NCBI GenBank assembly: GCA_012719355.1
Contig: JAAYAM010000325.1
Coordinates: 1 to 42,010 of the forward strand
Direction: 5' to 3'
DNA: 42,010 nucleotides
From: Acidobacteriota bacterium
GTDB lineage: Bacteria; Acidobacteriota; UBA6911
Below are positions 25,813 through 39,739 of this stretch, one piece after another. The notes under the pieces were generated by a model. The model saw only the letters and a list, made by a program, of their open reading frames with translations, was not told where the DNA came from and did not search any database. Position 1 is the stretch's first letter. Every line of letters begins with the position of its first letter. Both the position numbers and the translations under genes were made by a program.

Positions 25813-26850
25813 TTAGATGATCAGCATGCAGTCTCCGTAGCTGTAAAAACGATAGTTTTCGGAGACTGCCTCCCGGTAGCAGTCCAGCAACAGTTCCCGG
25901 CCGGCAAAGGCGCTGGCGAGCATAAGAAGCGTGGATCTCGGCAGGTGAAAATTCGTCAGGAGCGCATCTATCATGCGGAACTCGAAACCCGGATGAATGA
26001 ACAGATCGCATGCCCCTGCACTGGAGCTTTCAAGCCCGCCCTCCTGCCTGGCCACATACTCGAGACAACGGGTGGTTGTTGTTCCCACGGCAAGAAGGCG
26101 CCTTCCTTCGTTCTTGTATGCTCGTATTTGTGCCGCCGTCTCTTTGGAGATTTCATAGTGTTCCGGATCCATGCGATGTTGGCGTATGTCCTCTGAACGT
26201 ACCGGTTTGAAGGTTCCGTATCCTACATGCAGGAGTATTTCACATATCGCTATACTTCGTTCCTCGAGCCGCCGGAGAACGTTTTCCGTGAAATGGAGTC
26301 CTGCCGTCGGGGCGGCGATCGATCCGCTGTGCCTGGCGAAAACGGTCTGGTATCTGTCGCGGTCCGAGGAGAGATCCTGATGCTTCTCCCTGTGAATGTA
26401 AGGAGGAATCGGAGGTTCTCCTATGGTTTCGAGGGCGTTTTTCACATCCGTCACGGAATCGAATTGCAGGACCCGGCTTCCGGATTCGGTTATATCTACA
26501 ACAACGGCGGTCAGATCTCCGATTATGAGTCTTTGTCCGGGAGACGCCTTCCTCGATGGTTTCAACAGCGCTACCCACCGGTTCGGCCCCGATTCTTTCA
26601 GTAGCAGGACTTCGATCTCTTCCTCTTTTCCCGGACGGGAAGCGCGTACCCTCGCCGGGAAGACCTTAGTGTTGTTGATGACGAGAAAGTAGTTGCGGTC
26701 GATGATGGCGGGCAGTTCCCTGAAAACGTGGTGCTCGCGCGTGCCGGTTGCGCGCCGGACCACCATGAGTCTGGATTCATCCCGTTCCGGTGCGGGGGCT
26801 TGAGCTATCAAATGTTCAGGAAGAACAAAGTCGAACTGGTCGAGTTTCAT
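25813..26850 (-). CDS. queA: S-adenosylmethionine:tRNA ribosyltransferase-isomerase QueA
   Basis: QueA transfers and rearranges the ribosyl moiety of SAM onto preQ1 in tRNA, forming epoxyqueuosine at the wobble position. The 345-residue protein shows DFVLPEHLIAQAPAPERDESRL, FLVINNTKVFPARV, SIAAPTAGLHFTENVL, LHVGYGTFKPV and MIDALLTNFHLPRSTLLMLASAF, all conserved in QueA. The ATG at 26850 is preferred; a TTG two codons upstream abuts the stop of the upstream gene. The GTP-cyclohydrolase gene nearby on the other strand catalyses the first step toward preQ1. Confidence 0.96.
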   Translation of the reverse strand: MKLDQFDFVLPEHLIAQAPAPERDESRLMVVRRATGTREHHVFRELPAIIDRNYFLVINNTKVFPARVRASRPGKEEEIEVLLLKESGPNRWVALLKPSRKASPGQRLIIGDLTAVVVDITESGSRVLQFDSVTDVKNALETIGEPPIPPYIHREKHQDLSSDRDRYQTVFARHSGSIAAPTAGLHFTENVLRRLEERSIAICEILLHVGYGTFKPVRSEDIRQHRMDPEHYEISKETAAQIRAYKNEGRRLLAVGTTTTRCLEYVARQEGGLESSSAGACDLFIHPGFEFRMIDALLTNFHLPRSTLLMLASAFAGRELLLDCYREAVSENYRFYSYGDCMLII

Positions 26851-26856
26851 CTTCAA

Positions 26857-27759
26857 TCAGAGTGGAAAACGGCGCACCTTCGTGTCGAAAATCCCAAGCT
26901 CTGCCAGTTCCTGCTCGGTCTTCAGGGAATGGAAGCGGGAGGAAAAATTGGCGCCGAAGAGCATGATGAGATTGGAGGCATAGACCCAGGCGAGCAGCGC
27001 CACGACGGCCCCCATCTTGCCGTAGATCCTTTGGTAATCGAAGAAAGGAACGATCCGTGCGAAGAGATAGCTGCCTATCTCCCACATTATCGTGGTGACC
27101 GCGGCGCCGGCAAATGCCGCACTCCATAGCACTTTCCTGTGCGGCATCCATTTGAACACGAGTGTGAATACGAGCACCGCCAGGACAAACCCGGCCCCGA
27201 GCAGAACGAAATACCAGAACCAGCCCAGCAGTGCGTGAGCTCGCGCAAAGGAGGCGTTTGCGGTCGTCCGGGCACGCGCGGTATTGATGAACAAGGTGAT
27301 GGCGGCCGAACTCAGCAGGCTGCATCCCCCCAGCATCATGAAGGCGACGTTACGCAGACGGCTTTCCCAGAAACTCTTCTGGCTTGAGATACCCCAGGCG
27401 CGGTTGACCGAACCTTCGAGAAACGTCAGGATCCAGGAGGAACACCAGATTACGACGACGAAACAGGACAGGATCACCGGCGTGGACGGATTGGTCAGCT
27501 CATTCAGGTTCGACCTGAGAAACTGCCGCGAGCCGGGGAATAAGGACATAATCCTCTGAAGCACGGTGCCGTGAAGATCAACCCATCCCAGCATCGCATC
27601 AACGAGTGATACCAGTACCAGGATGGAAGGCACCAACGCTATCAGGCCGAAATACGATATTCCGGCGGCGTCGCGTGCGACTTCGTGTCTCAGCATCACT
27701 CTCCCTGCAGATGCCAGAGACCTGACCAGCAGCGTAAAGAAACGATTGTTCGCAGCCAT
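26857..27759 (-). CDS. YihY/BrkB-family inner-membrane protein
   Basis: The protein has about six hydrophobic segments and the family motifs AAGISYFGLIALVPSILVLVSL near the start, WILTFLEGSVNRAWGI in the middle, and VVALLAWVYASNLIMLFGANFSS near the end. YihY/BrkB proteins are inner-membrane proteins of unsettled function, once misannotated as RNase BN. The ATG at 27759 gives 300 residues. The frame stays open to a further ATG at 27864 (335 residues), but that extension is polar and unlike the family. The stop is followed almost immediately by queA, so the two are co-transcribed. Confidence 0.88.
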   Translation of the reverse strand: MAANNRFFTLLVRSLASAGRVMLRHEVARDAAGISYFGLIALVPSILVLVSLVDAMLGWVDLHGTVLQRIMSLFPGSRQFLRSNLNELTNPSTPVILSCFVVVIWCSSWILTFLEGSVNRAWGISSQKSFWESRLRNVAFMMLGGCSLLSSAAITLFINTARARTTANASFARAHALLGWFWYFVLLGAGFVLAVLVFTLVFKWMPHRKVLWSAAFAGAAVTTIMWEIGSYLFARIVPFFDYQRIYGKMGAVVALLAWVYASNLIMLFGANFSSRFHSLKTEQELAELGIFDTKVRRFPL

Positions 27760-27990
27760 CCGTATAGCATTCCAGATTTCAGCTGCGGCTTCAAACGAGT
27801 TTTTGCAGATGGAATACCCTGAACGCCGAAATTCCCTATGGTAAAATACGCGATTCTGCCTCATCTTTTCGCGTCACCGGAGACGACGAAAGCGGAAGCA
27901 CTCTCTGGGGCGGAACGCGGGTCCGGGAGACGGTTCGCGCTTGCATGCCGGAGTTTTGAACTTTGCCCGTTGCGGGCGTTGCGAGGGTTG

Positions 27991-28545
27991 ATGAAGGAAC
28001 TTATTCGAAAGGTTCTGGAGGATCTTGGTGAAGATCCGGACCGACAGGGATTGAGAGGGACGCCGCGTCGCGTCGAACAGGCGTTGCGGTTTCTTACCAA
28101 AGGATATACGCAAAATGCCGATGAACTGTTGAACAATGCACTGTTCGATGTTCAGTATGATGAGATGGTGATTGTCTCCAATATAGATTTCTTCAGCATG
28201 TGCGAGCATCACCTGCTTCCGTTTTTCGGTAAATGCCATGTGGGCTATCTTCCCGACAAGAAAGTTATCGGGATAAGTAAGATCGCCCGACTGGTCGAAA
28301 TGTACAGCCGCCGGCTCCAGGTACAGGAACGCCTGACAACCCAAATCGCCAAGACCATTGAAGAGAAGATCAAACCACTTGGGGTAGGAGTCGTCATCGA
28401 AGCTCAGCACATGTGTATGCAGATGCGCGGAGTCGAGAAGCAGAACTCCCGCGCGATCACGAGTTCGATGCTGGGGAATTTCCGGCGTTCCGCCGAGACG
28501 CGCATGGAATTTCTGGATCTGATCTTTAAGAAGAATAACAAGTAG
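27991..28545 (+). CDS. folE: GTP cyclohydrolase I FolE
   Basis: FolE converts GTP to dihydroneopterin triphosphate, the entry point to folate, and also supplies the queuosine pathway. The zinc ligands Cys71 and His74 ([19 protein letters not shown]) and Cys142 ([12 protein letters not shown]) are present, as is [22 protein letters not shown]. The open frame extends to 27838, but the family begins at [21 protein letters not shown], so the ATG at 27991 (184 residues) is chosen; GAGGG lies just upstream. It is divergent from the YihY/BrkB gene. Confidence 0.96.
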   Translation: MKELIRKVLEDLGEDPDRQGLRGTPRRVEQALRFLTKGYTQNADELLNNALFDVQYDEMVIVSNIDFFSMCEHHLLPFFGKCHVGYLPDKKVIGISKIARLVEMYSRRLQVQERLTTQIAKTIEEKIKPLGVGVVIEAQHMCMQMRGVEKQNSRAITSSMLGNFRRSAETRMEFLDLIFKKNNK

Positions 28546-28582
28546 ACGCCGACGGATCCGGGCAGGTGCGTGCCGCAGCGCG

Positions 28583-30184
28583 TCACCGGATCCGGATCGA
28601 AAAAGGCATTTCGAGCAGGATTCCCTGTGTCGCCAGTCTTTCCATTCTCTCGATGAGGTCGAGTGCCAGCAGCGGAGGACGCATTCCCGGCATCAGCCGC
28701 TCCCAGAGTTTGCGGTGACGGTAGTAGTGAACGACTCGCACCTTCGCATGTTCCGGGATTCGCGCCGATTCGCGTGCCCTCTGAACGGCTTCCATGAGCC
28801 CGCCCAGCTCGTCGACAAGTCGGTTTTCAACGGCGCGTTTTCCGGTCCAGACCCTGCCGCGGCCGGCCTCATCTACCTCCTGCTCGCTGATCCTCCGTCC
28901 CTCCGCGACTTTCTTCACGAAATCCTCCCGGTAGAATTCGCTGAGTTGCTGTCGAAGCTTCTCCTCCTCATCCGGAGTGAATTTCGTAAACGCCGAATCA
29001 TAACCTGCGTGCTTCCCTCTGACGATTGCTTCCCTCCGGATCCCCAGGTTCTCGATCAGGCCGCGCGCTACGAACTTGCCCGCCAGCACCCCGATGGAGC
29101 CGGTGATGGAAGTCGGCTCTGCGATTATTCGTCCGGCAGGAGCGGCTATGTAGTAACCGCCTGATGCCGCCACGTCTCCGAAGCTGACCACGACCGGTTT
29201 TTTCTTGTTTACGATCGAGATTTTGCGCCAGATCAGGTCGGAGGCGATCCCTGATCCTCCCGGAGAATCGATGCGGATGATTATCGCACGGGTAATTTTG
29301 GAACGCTCCGCATGGTCCAGGAATTTCCGAATCGTGTCAGCTCCGGCCATCTCCCGTCCGGCCTGGTTGCGCCGGCTTTCTCCGGTTTCGATGTGTCCTG
29401 TCACATCGATGAACGCGATACGCGAGCGCCTGAAAGTCAGGATGCGTCTGACAAGCCCGTCTCCTGCCCGATATCGGGCGGCTGCCACCGCGCGGGCCTT
29501 CTTCCCGAGAATCTCTTCCATCTTCCCGGCAAGTTCATCCTGGTAGCAGATTCCGTCTACAAGCTTTCTGGCTAGAGCTTCGCGCGCCGTATATGGACCG
29601 TCGTCCATAAGCGCCGTGCTGTCTTCGCGGCTGAATCCTCGATCTTCCAAAGCGCGGCACAGTTCCTCAAAACTGTCATCAAGTATCCTCTCGAGCTGTT
29701 CCCGTGCGGGCTCCGACATGCCCATCCGGGTGAACATTTCGGCCGCGGATTTGTACTCCCCCATCGAAAAAAGCTCAGCTTCAATCCCAAACCTCTCCAG
29801 TACGTTACGGAAGAAGAATGTTTCCGCGGACAGCCCTACGAGGTGGAGGTGCGCAGCCGGAGGCATGAAGACGCGGTCCGACGCGCTGGCCAGGTAGTAC
29901 TCCGCATTTCCTCCTTCCTGCAGGAAGCAGTAGACCTGTTTGCCGCTCCTGCGGAACTTCGAGATTGCGCGGCGAAGATCGCTCAGTCTCGCCCATCCGG
30001 TATTCAGCGGCTCTATGGAGAGCGCGAGCGCCGAGATGTCAGGATTCTTTGCGGCATGATGAAGCGCCTGAACGATTTCGTAGAGCGATGTCCTCGCCTT
30101 GCGCGAGATGAAGGGACGTTCGGCCACCCCTTCGACAATCTCGTCTTTAAGCAGCATTTCGAGATAGGCTTTCTTTTTCCTCAC
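28583..30184 (-). CDS. sppA: SppA-type signal peptide peptidase, long form, without an obvious N-terminal membrane anchor
   Basis: SppA degrades cleaved signal peptides. This 533-residue protein has the duplicated S49 architecture of the 67-kDa form. The catalytic lysine is in GEYKSAAEMF (Lys145) and the nucleophile in AASGGYYIAAP (Ser341). The 196-residue separation is like that in E. coli SppA. RIDSPGGSGIASDLIW and SITGSIGVLAGKF flank the active site. The N-terminus (MRKKKAYLEMLLKDEIVEGV) lacks the usual hydrophobic anchor. The GTG start at 30184 has GGAGA 7 nt upstream and overlaps the preceding gene by 38 nt. Confidence 0.88.
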   Translation of the reverse strand: MRKKKAYLEMLLKDEIVEGVAERPFISRKARTSLYEIVQALHHAAKNPDISALALSIEPLNTGWARLSDLRRAISKFRRSGKQVYCFLQEGGNAEYYLASASDRVFMPPAAHLHLVGLSAETFFFRNVLERFGIEAELFSMGEYKSAAEMFTRMGMSEPAREQLERILDDSFEELCRALEDRGFSREDSTALMDDGPYTAREALARKLVDGICYQDELAGKMEEILGKKARAVAAARYRAGDGLVRRILTFRRSRIAFIDVTGHIETGESRRNQAGREMAGADTIRKFLDHAERSKITRAIIIRIDSPGGSGIASDLIWRKISIVNKKKPVVVSFGDVAASGGYYIAAPAGRIIAEPTSITGSIGVLAGKFVARGLIENLGIRREAIVRGKHAGYDSAFTKFTPDEEEKLRQQLSEFYREDFVKKVAEGRRISEQEVDEAGRGRVWTGKRAVENRLVDELGGLMEAVQRARESARIPEHAKVRVVHYYRHRKLWERLMPGMRPPLLALDLIERMERLATQGILLEMPFSIRIR

Positions 30185-31499
30185 CGGGTTTTCTCCGTTC
30201 GGGCCAGATATCCAAAAGAGGGCGGCGTCGGCGTATTTCCCAGATCATCAGGGCATACATGGGGATGTATTGGACCAAAAGAACCCATGCAGGTTCATAT
30301 ACCGGATGCTGCGAATAAGCAAGATAGGAGAGGAAACAAGCTCCGGTCCAGTACACCATGAATGCATAAGGGAAAAACGGGAGCGCCAGCGCTGCCCATG
30401 ACAGGTACCAGGGGTGCACTGTCGTGGCAAGGCAGAGGTCGGCGGTCATAAGCCAGAATCCGCCGTGCAGCAGGTCTCGTTCATTCCGGACCGGGAACCT
30501 GTACCAGATCCCGATGCAGATCAGGAGCAGCACCACGCCCAGATACGGGCCGATGAGTTTGTCCCACGACTCCTCAAAACCCCATCTCCCAATAAACCGG
30601 ATGAAATAGTGAATGCCGGCATTGAATTCGAAGAGTCGGAAATACAGAGTTAGCGACTTTATATAGTTGATCCACGATGCCGGCGTGAAATAGAGAAGCA
30701 CAAGCATCAATCCGGTCGCAAAACCCGCAAGCGCGGCTTTCCATCCTGTACGACGCAGAATGAGAGGGAACCACAGCGCCGGATGGAGCTTCGCCATGAC
30801 CGCCCCCGCGTAGGCTACCAGCGACAGGCTCTCTTTTCCTCGTACGAGAAGATATATCGACAGGAGCAGTAGGAGAATCATCATGCTGTCGGAATGGCCC
30901 GAGGCGGAGAACTCGAAGACGAAGAAAGGGTGCCAGGCCATCAGGAGTAGAGGTTGACAGCTCTTTCCCCAGAGGACGAGCAGCCGCCATGCCACAATCA
31001 CGGCCAGGAATTCAAAAAGGCTGAAGAATGCCTTCATTGCCGTGACATCTGCGCCAAAGAGGGAATACGAGAGCCTGAAGACAAGCTGCGACGATGGAGG
31101 GTAGGCGGTGATATACGGCTTCGAGTTGATCATCGGATACACCTGCGCGTCACGGAGGTGCCGAATCTCCGGAGCATCAGGCGGGTAGCCGTAGGGGCTT
31201 ATTCCGTGTGACGCCACCTTTGCATCCCAGATATAGCGGTAGACGTCTTCGCTCTGGTGGGGTGGCGCCGCCACCAGAGTCACCCGGTAAAGGAGCGCGA
31301 AGGCGAGCACTATCCCGATTCCATACCGCCCTTTGACCGGGAGCAGGAAGAATGTGCCGAGACAGAGGGCAAGTTGGATAAAGATAAGGACGAGAAAGGA
31401 TCCTGTATTCTCCCGAAGGGGACCCAGTGAGCACATCGCAATCCAGATGATCTCCTGCAGGATTCCGACGGATACTAAACCGATGACTTGCTTCAACAT
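30147..31499 (-). CDS. Polytopic membrane glycosyltransferase, GT87/mannosyltransferase-like
   Basis: The protein has roughly ten membrane segments. The loop after the second or third helix reads PPHQSEDVYRYIWDAKVASHGISPYGYPP, an acidic-residue loop typical of GT-C enzymes that use polyprenyl-phosphate sugars, followed by YPPSSQLVFRLSY. MAKLHPALWFPLILRR is also typical of GT87/DUF2029 proteins. It would add a sugar, perhaps mannose, on the periplasmic side; donor and acceptor are unknown. I place the start at the ATG at 31499 (450 residues), just before the first helix. The frame is open to 31691, but that part lacks a membrane segment. No Shine-Dalgarno is evident. Confidence 0.75.
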   Translation of the reverse strand: MLKQVIGLVSVGILQEIIWIAMCSLGPLRENTGSFLVLIFIQLALCLGTFFLLPVKGRYGIGIVLAFALLYRVTLVAAPPHQSEDVYRYIWDAKVASHGISPYGYPPDAPEIRHLRDAQVYPMINSKPYITAYPPSSQLVFRLSYSLFGADVTAMKAFFSLFEFLAVIVAWRLLVLWGKSCQPLLLMAWHPFFVFEFSASGHSDSMMILLLLLSIYLLVRGKESLSLVAYAGAVMAKLHPALWFPLILRRTGWKAALAGFATGLMLVLLYFTPASWINYIKSLTLYFRLFEFNAGIHYFIRFIGRWGFEESWDKLIGPYLGVVLLLICIGIWYRFPVRNERDLLHGGFWLMTADLCLATTVHPWYLSWAALALPFFPYAFMVYWTGACFLSYLAYSQHPVYEPAWVLLVQYIPMYALMIWEIRRRRPLLDIWPERRKPGEEKESLSRNAA

Positions 31500-31778
31500 G
31501 GCGACACTATATGAGTTCGGATCCGAAGAATTCAATTCTTTATCTCCGGCGGGTTTGTCCCCGGGCGTCATGTGCAGAACCGAACGACAAATCTTCCGGG
31601 CTGTGCAATCTATTGATCTTTCAGAGTATACGGGTTTTTGCCCCGGCGATATCCCTTGACGGAAAGTCATCCCTGTGATAGCTTGACGCATTTCGAGGTA
31701 AAGGGACTCAATGCCTCTGTTGGAAAGGCTTACGGAAGAACTTCGGGGCGAAACATCAGATGCGGGGGGAGATCGGTG
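31500..31778. other. Divergent spacer between the GT87-like gene and atpH
   Basis: This 279-bp stretch must hold promoters for both directions. Toward atpH, TTGACG (31656-31661) and TAGCTT (31679-31684) are 17 bp apart and could be a weak sigma70 promoter. A 22-codon frame runs from ATG 31711 to the TGA at 31777-31779, which overlaps the atpH ATG (TGATG); AAGGGA lies 4 nt before it. It may be a leader peptide or chance. No stable hairpin was recognised. Confidence 0.4.
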
Positions 31779-33880
<2,102 letters not shown>

Positions 33881-33895
33881 CGACACCGGAAACTC

Positions 33896-36182
<2,287 letters not shown>

Positions 36183-36209
36183 ACCAATCCAGGTTCGGAA
36201 ATCTTAATT

Positions 36210-36626
36210 ATGGCACTACCGGAAAAAATCCATCTTGAGATTGTTACTCCTGAAAAGCAGCTGTTCAGTGGCGATGTCGATTCATTGACGGTTCCCTCCG
36301 CCGGCGGATATATGGGCATACTGCCCGGGCACGCTCCGCTACTTGCCGAACTTGGTATAGGCGAAATCAGCTACACGGCGGGCGGACACACCGAGTACAT
36401 GTTCTGTTCCTGGGGGTTTCTCGAAGTGCTTCCGGGGAGGGTAGTGATCCTTGCCCAGGCGGCTGAACTCGCTTCCGACATCGACATAAAGCGGGCTGAA
36501 GAAGCGAAAGTCCGGGCGGAAAAGATGCTGACTTCGGGGGATCCTGGTGTCGATTACGCCGCAGCTCAGCTTTCACTCATCCGCGCAATTTCCCGGATCG
36601 AAGCACATCGGCGCAAGAAGGTGTAA
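36210..36626 (+). CDS. atpC: ATP synthase F1 subunit epsilon
   Basis: Subunit epsilon contacts gamma and the c-ring and can inhibit ATP hydrolysis. The 138-residue protein shows IHLEIVTPEKQLFSGDVDSLTVPSAGGYMGILPGHAPLLAELGIGEISY, the beta-sandwich. A two-helix C-terminal domain follows (DIDIKRAEEAKVRAEKML ... LIRAISRIEAHRRKK), so the inhibitory arm is present. It ends the operon; a strong terminator follows. Confidence 0.96.
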   Translation: MALPEKIHLEIVTPEKQLFSGDVDSLTVPSAGGYMGILPGHAPLLAELGIGEISYTAGGHTEYMFCSWGFLEVLPGRVVILAQAAELASDIDIKRAEEAKVRAEKMLTSGDPGVDYAAAQLSLIRAISRIEAHRRKKV

Positions 36627-36639
36627 GCACCTGAAAGGA

Positions 36640-36683
36640 AGAATCCCGCAGGGAATCGTGAAATTCGCTGCGGGATTCTTTTT
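36640..36683 (+). terminator. Rho-independent terminator of the atp operon
   Basis: AGAATCCCGCAG (36640-36651) and CTGCGGGATTCT (36668-36679) form a perfect 12-bp stem with a 16-nt loop, followed by TTTT. On the opposite strand the stem is followed by a mixed pyrimidine tract, so it may also weakly end the convergent TPR gene. Confidence 0.9.
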
Positions 36684-36704
36684 GTAAGGCTGGTGCCGGC
36701 TTGA

Positions 36705-37748
36705 TTAATTCAGTCTGGCGTCGGAGACCTCTTCGTTCGCAAGCTCTTCCTTTGCCTGCTTGTACTTCTTGTCAATTCCGATTGTGGTGTCGTTGTGAAG
36801 CGCCTTATAGAGGAGTTCCAGCCGCTCCTTCGCTTTGGGAGCCAGCTCTCCTCCCTGCAACTCCGCCTTGGCGTATTCGACCATCGCTTCTTCCACCTTC
36901 TGCTGATTCTCCAGGCACTGACCTATCGAGAAGTAACCCACATCATATCTTTCCGACCTGAGTGCCTGCCTGAAGGCCCTGATCGCCTCTTCAAACTTGT
37001 CCTTTTCCATCAGGTCCATTCCGATGACATGATGGCAGGCCCTGTGCACCATCCGCAACGTCTCCTGAGTATTGGCATCGGGCTGTTTTACCAGCGCCGC
37101 CGATTTCAGGGTAAGCTGTGCGTATTCGGCTGCTTTTGGATAGTTGCCCGATTCCATGTATCTCTTGACGAAGTCCCAGCGGAGACCGAAGTCTGCGTCG
37201 AATTCGGGCATTTTGAACATCTTTTCCGCCCACTCTATCTGCTTGGCGAGATTGCTGGTCTTGACATAGTTGTTAAAGATGTCTCTGGCCAGCCCGGGAT
37301 CCGGCTTCTGAAGGTAGATCTCTTCCATACACTCGACGCAGCGTTCCAGCTTCCCGAGGTTCTGCGTGGCCGCCGCAATGTAGAGGAGCGTGTTCATGTC
37401 CCCTGGATGAAGCTTCAACCAGCTTTCGGCGAGGGATTCGAGCTGATCGTATTTCTTTACCTCTGAGCATTCATGGAGGAGCTTGTTGTATTCCGCATTG
37501 ATGTACGGCATGAGCTTCGATTCGGGATACTTCTCCACAAATGCGAGGAGCATTTCACCGCGTTTCAGGAGATCAGCTTCCTTAGTCGCGGCCTCGTATG
37601 CGTTGTATTCCTCTTCGGTATATTCCGGTTCAGCCTGCTCTTCCTGCTCCTGAGGCGTTGCCTGCACAGTTGCACCGACCAGACAGATCATGAAAAACAG
37701 AGCCATCCCCATCAGGGTAGTGACATACTTCTTAGAATAGCTTTTCAT
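36705..37748 (-). CDS. Exported tetratricopeptide-repeat protein
   Basis: The 347-residue protein has a signal peptide (TTLMGMALFFMICLVGATVQA, cleavage near residue 30), a highly acidic stretch (QEQEEQAEPEYTEEEYNAYE), and a helical body with TPR-like pairs. Examples are MLLAFVEKYPESKLMPYINAEYN and IGMDLMEKDKFEEAIRAFRQAL. A basic tail (DKKYKQAKEEL) ends it. TPR proteins are scaffolds; the partner is unknown. AAGGGGGA precedes the ATG and a good sigma70 promoter is visible upstream. Similar exported TPR proteins are frequent in Acidobacteriota. Confidence 0.8.
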   Translation of the reverse strand: MKSYSKKYVTTLMGMALFFMICLVGATVQATPQEQEEQAEPEYTEEEYNAYEAATKEADLLKRGEMLLAFVEKYPESKLMPYINAEYNKLLHECSEVKKYDQLESLAESWLKLHPGDMNTLLYIAAATQNLGKLERCVECMEEIYLQKPDPGLARDIFNNYVKTSNLAKQIEWAEKMFKMPEFDADFGLRWDFVKRYMESGNYPKAAEYAQLTLKSAALVKQPDANTQETLRMVHRACHHVIGMDLMEKDKFEEAIRAFRQALRSERYDVGYFSIGQCLENQQKVEEAMVEYAKAELQGGELAPKAKERLELLYKALHNDTTIGIDKKYKQAKEELANEEVSDARLN

Positions 37749-37787
37749 GGATAATGGTCCCCCTTTTTGATTCGCCGATTCAGCCGA

Positions 37788-37816
37788 ATTCTATTTGTTG
37801 TCAAAGGCTAAATCAA
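37788..37816 (-). promoter_or_regulatory. Sigma70-type promoter of the TPR gene
   Basis: On the minus strand TTGATT (37816-37811) is followed after 17 bp by TAGAAT (37793-37788), 5 of 6 consensus positions. The expected transcript start lies about 30 nt before the ATG at 37748, leaving space for the AAGGGGGA ribosome-binding site. Confidence 0.6.
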
Positions 37817-37976
37817 CTACAAAGGTCGCTCCCGACGCAAAACCGGCCGTGTTTTGTTCGGCTGGAAATCGGGCCTTACCTGCGTTCGCCTTACCGAGTC
37901 CGCGAGGTACACGCGCTTCGATCGAGTGTGGTATCATGCGGGGTTTACAGAAGAAACCATTGATCGAGAGAGGGTT

Positions 37977-39674
37977 ATGGAAGTCCGCAACAGCAACAGG
38001 GATGACAGAGAGACCACGGATTTTGTCAGGGCGATTGTCAGGGAAGATCTGCAGGCGGGGAAGAACGGCGGACGGGTCGCGACACGTTTTCCCCCCGAGC
38101 CCAACGGTTATCTGCATATCGGGCATGCGAAGTCGATCTGTCTGAATTTTGGTATAGCCCGAGAGTATGGCGGGACCTGTAATCTCCGCTTCGATGACAC
38201 CAATCCGGCGAAGGAAGAGGTCGAGTATGTGGAGGCGATAAAGGAAGACGTTCGCTGGCTTGGTTTCGACTGGGGAGATGGACTTTACTTCGCGTCAGAC
38301 TATTTTGAACGGCTCTACGGCTACGCAGTGCAGCTCATCCGGCTTGGAAAGGCCTATGTCGACAGTCTGACTGCGGAAGAGATACGCGCTTACCGCGGCA
38401 CCCTGACTGAGCCGGGGAAGGAGAGTCCGTATCGAAACAGATCGGTGGAAGAGAATCTCGACCTTTTTACGCGGATGCGCGCCGGGGAATTCGAAGACGG
38501 AAGCCATGTCCTGAGGGCAAGGATAGATATGGCTTCAGCCAATCTGAACATGAGGGACCCGACGCTTTACCGCATCCGCAGGATGGCTCACCATCGCACC
38601 GGCGACAAGTGGTGTATTTACCCGATGTACGACTTCGCACATTCTCTCTCGGATTCGCTGGAAGGGATCACGCACTCGATCTGTACACTGGAGTTCGAAG
38701 ATCACAGGCCACTGTATGATTGGTTTCAGGAGACACTGAAGGTCGAGCGTCGGTCCAGGCAAATTGAGTTTGCGAGACTCAACCTGAACTACACGGTCAT
38801 GAGCAAGAGGAAACTGCTTGAACTGGTCCAGGAAGGCCTTGTCCGCGGCTGGGACGATCCGCGCATGCCGACGATCTGCGGTTTGCGGCGGCGCGGGTAT
38901 ACTCCGGAGTCGATCCGGAATTTCTGCGAGCGCATCGGTGTCGCCAGACGGGACAACGTGATGGACGTGGCGCTGCTTGAGCACTCACTGCGGGAAGACC
39001 TGAACCTCAGGGCGCCGCGCGTTATGTGCGTCCTGCGTCCGCTGCGGCTCATAATCGACAACTACCCTGAAGGGCGAGTGGAAGAGCTTCAGGCCGTCAA
39101 CAATCCTGAGGATCCGTCTGCGGGAACCAGGCCGGTGCCGTTTTCAAGGGAGCTGTACATTGAGCAGGAGGACTTTCTCGAGAATCCTCCGAAGAAGTTT
39201 TTCCGTCTTGCCCCCGGACGAACGGTACGGCTTCGCTACGGTTACCTGGTTACGTGCACGAACGCGGTGAAGAATGACAAGGGGGAAGTAACCGAAGTGC
39301 ATTGCAGCTATGATCCCGATTCCCTGTCGGGAGAGGCGGGCGGCCCTAGGGCGAAGGCCACGCTGCACTGGGTTTCGGCGGCTCATTCCCTGCCTGCGGA
39401 AGTCCGGCTTTACGACCGGTTGTTCATGTCGGAAAACCCCGGGGAAGGAAAAGAGGATTTCAAGGCGGACCTGAATCCGGATTCACTGAAGGTGCTCCAG
39501 TCGTGCAGGATGGAGCCGAGTCTTGCCGGAGCGCAGCCTGGCGGGCGATATCAATTCGAGAGGCTCGGCTATTTCTGCGTGGATCCGGACTCGTGCCCCG
39601 GGTCGCTGGTCTTCAACCGGACCGTGACGCTGCGTGACCAGTGGGCGAAGATAGTGCGCGGCGGAGCGCTATAG
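37977..39674 (+). CDS. glnS: Glutaminyl-tRNA synthetase
   Basis: GlnRS charges tRNA-Gln directly with glutamine. The 565-residue class I enzyme has the HIGH motif [15 protein letters not shown] (HIGH at 47-50), [14 protein letters not shown], the GlnRS-specific [22 protein letters not shown], and the KMSKS-equivalent VMSKRK (MSKRK at 275-279). The C-terminal beta-barrel anticodon-binding region follows. The frame is open to 37854, but the family starts near [26 protein letters not shown] precedes this ATG. A tRNA-Gln gene lies 65 nt downstream. Confidence 0.96.
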   Translation: MEVRNSNRDDRETTDFVRAIVREDLQAGKNGGRVATRFPPEPNGYLHIGHAKSICLNFGIAREYGGTCNLRFDDTNPAKEEVEYVEAIKEDVRWLGFDWGDGLYFASDYFERLYGYAVQLIRLGKAYVDSLTAEEIRAYRGTLTEPGKESPYRNRSVEENLDLFTRMRAGEFEDGSHVLRARIDMASANLNMRDPTLYRIRRMAHHRTGDKWCIYPMYDFAHSLSDSLEGITHSICTLEFEDHRPLYDWFQETLKVERRSRQIEFARLNLNYTVMSKRKLLELVQEGLVRGWDDPRMPTICGLRRRGYTPESIRNFCERIGVARRDNVMDVALLEHSLREDLNLRAPRVMCVLRPLRLIIDNYPEGRVEELQAVNNPEDPSAGTRPVPFSRELYIEQEDFLENPPKKFFRLAPGRTVRLRYGYLVTCTNAVKNDKGEVTEVHCSYDPDSLSGEAGGPRAKATLHWVSAAHSLPAEVRLYDRLFMSENPGEGKEDFKADLNPDSLKVLQSCRMEPSLAGAQPGGRYQFERLGYFCVDPDSCPGSLVFNRTVTLRDQWAKIVRGGAL

Positions 39675-39696
39675 CACGAAATATCAGCCTTTAGCC

Positions 39697-39725
39697 TTGA
39701 ATCGGTCCGGCTCTTTTTCTAAAAT
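39697..39725 (+). promoter_or_regulatory. Promoter of tRNA-Gln
   Basis: TTGAAT (39697-39702) and TAAAAT (39720-39725) are separated by 17 bp. Transcription would begin about 7-8 nt before the mature tRNA 5-prime end, as expected for a single tRNA gene. The tRNA can thus be expressed independently of glnS. Confidence 0.65.
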
Positions 39726-39739
39726 ACGCGGAGTAACGC

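Noticed and set aside
27838-27990. 51-residue N-terminal extension of folE
   Set aside because: It is Arg/Cys/Leu-rich without FolE similarity and includes the likely promoter region; the ATG at 27991 fits the family.
28553-28594. CGGATCCGG ... CCGGATCCG inverted repeat between folE and sppA as a terminator
   Set aside because: The arms pair perfectly (28553-28561 with 28586-28594), but there is no T-run, the loop is 24 nt and one arm lies inside sppA, so termination is not supported.
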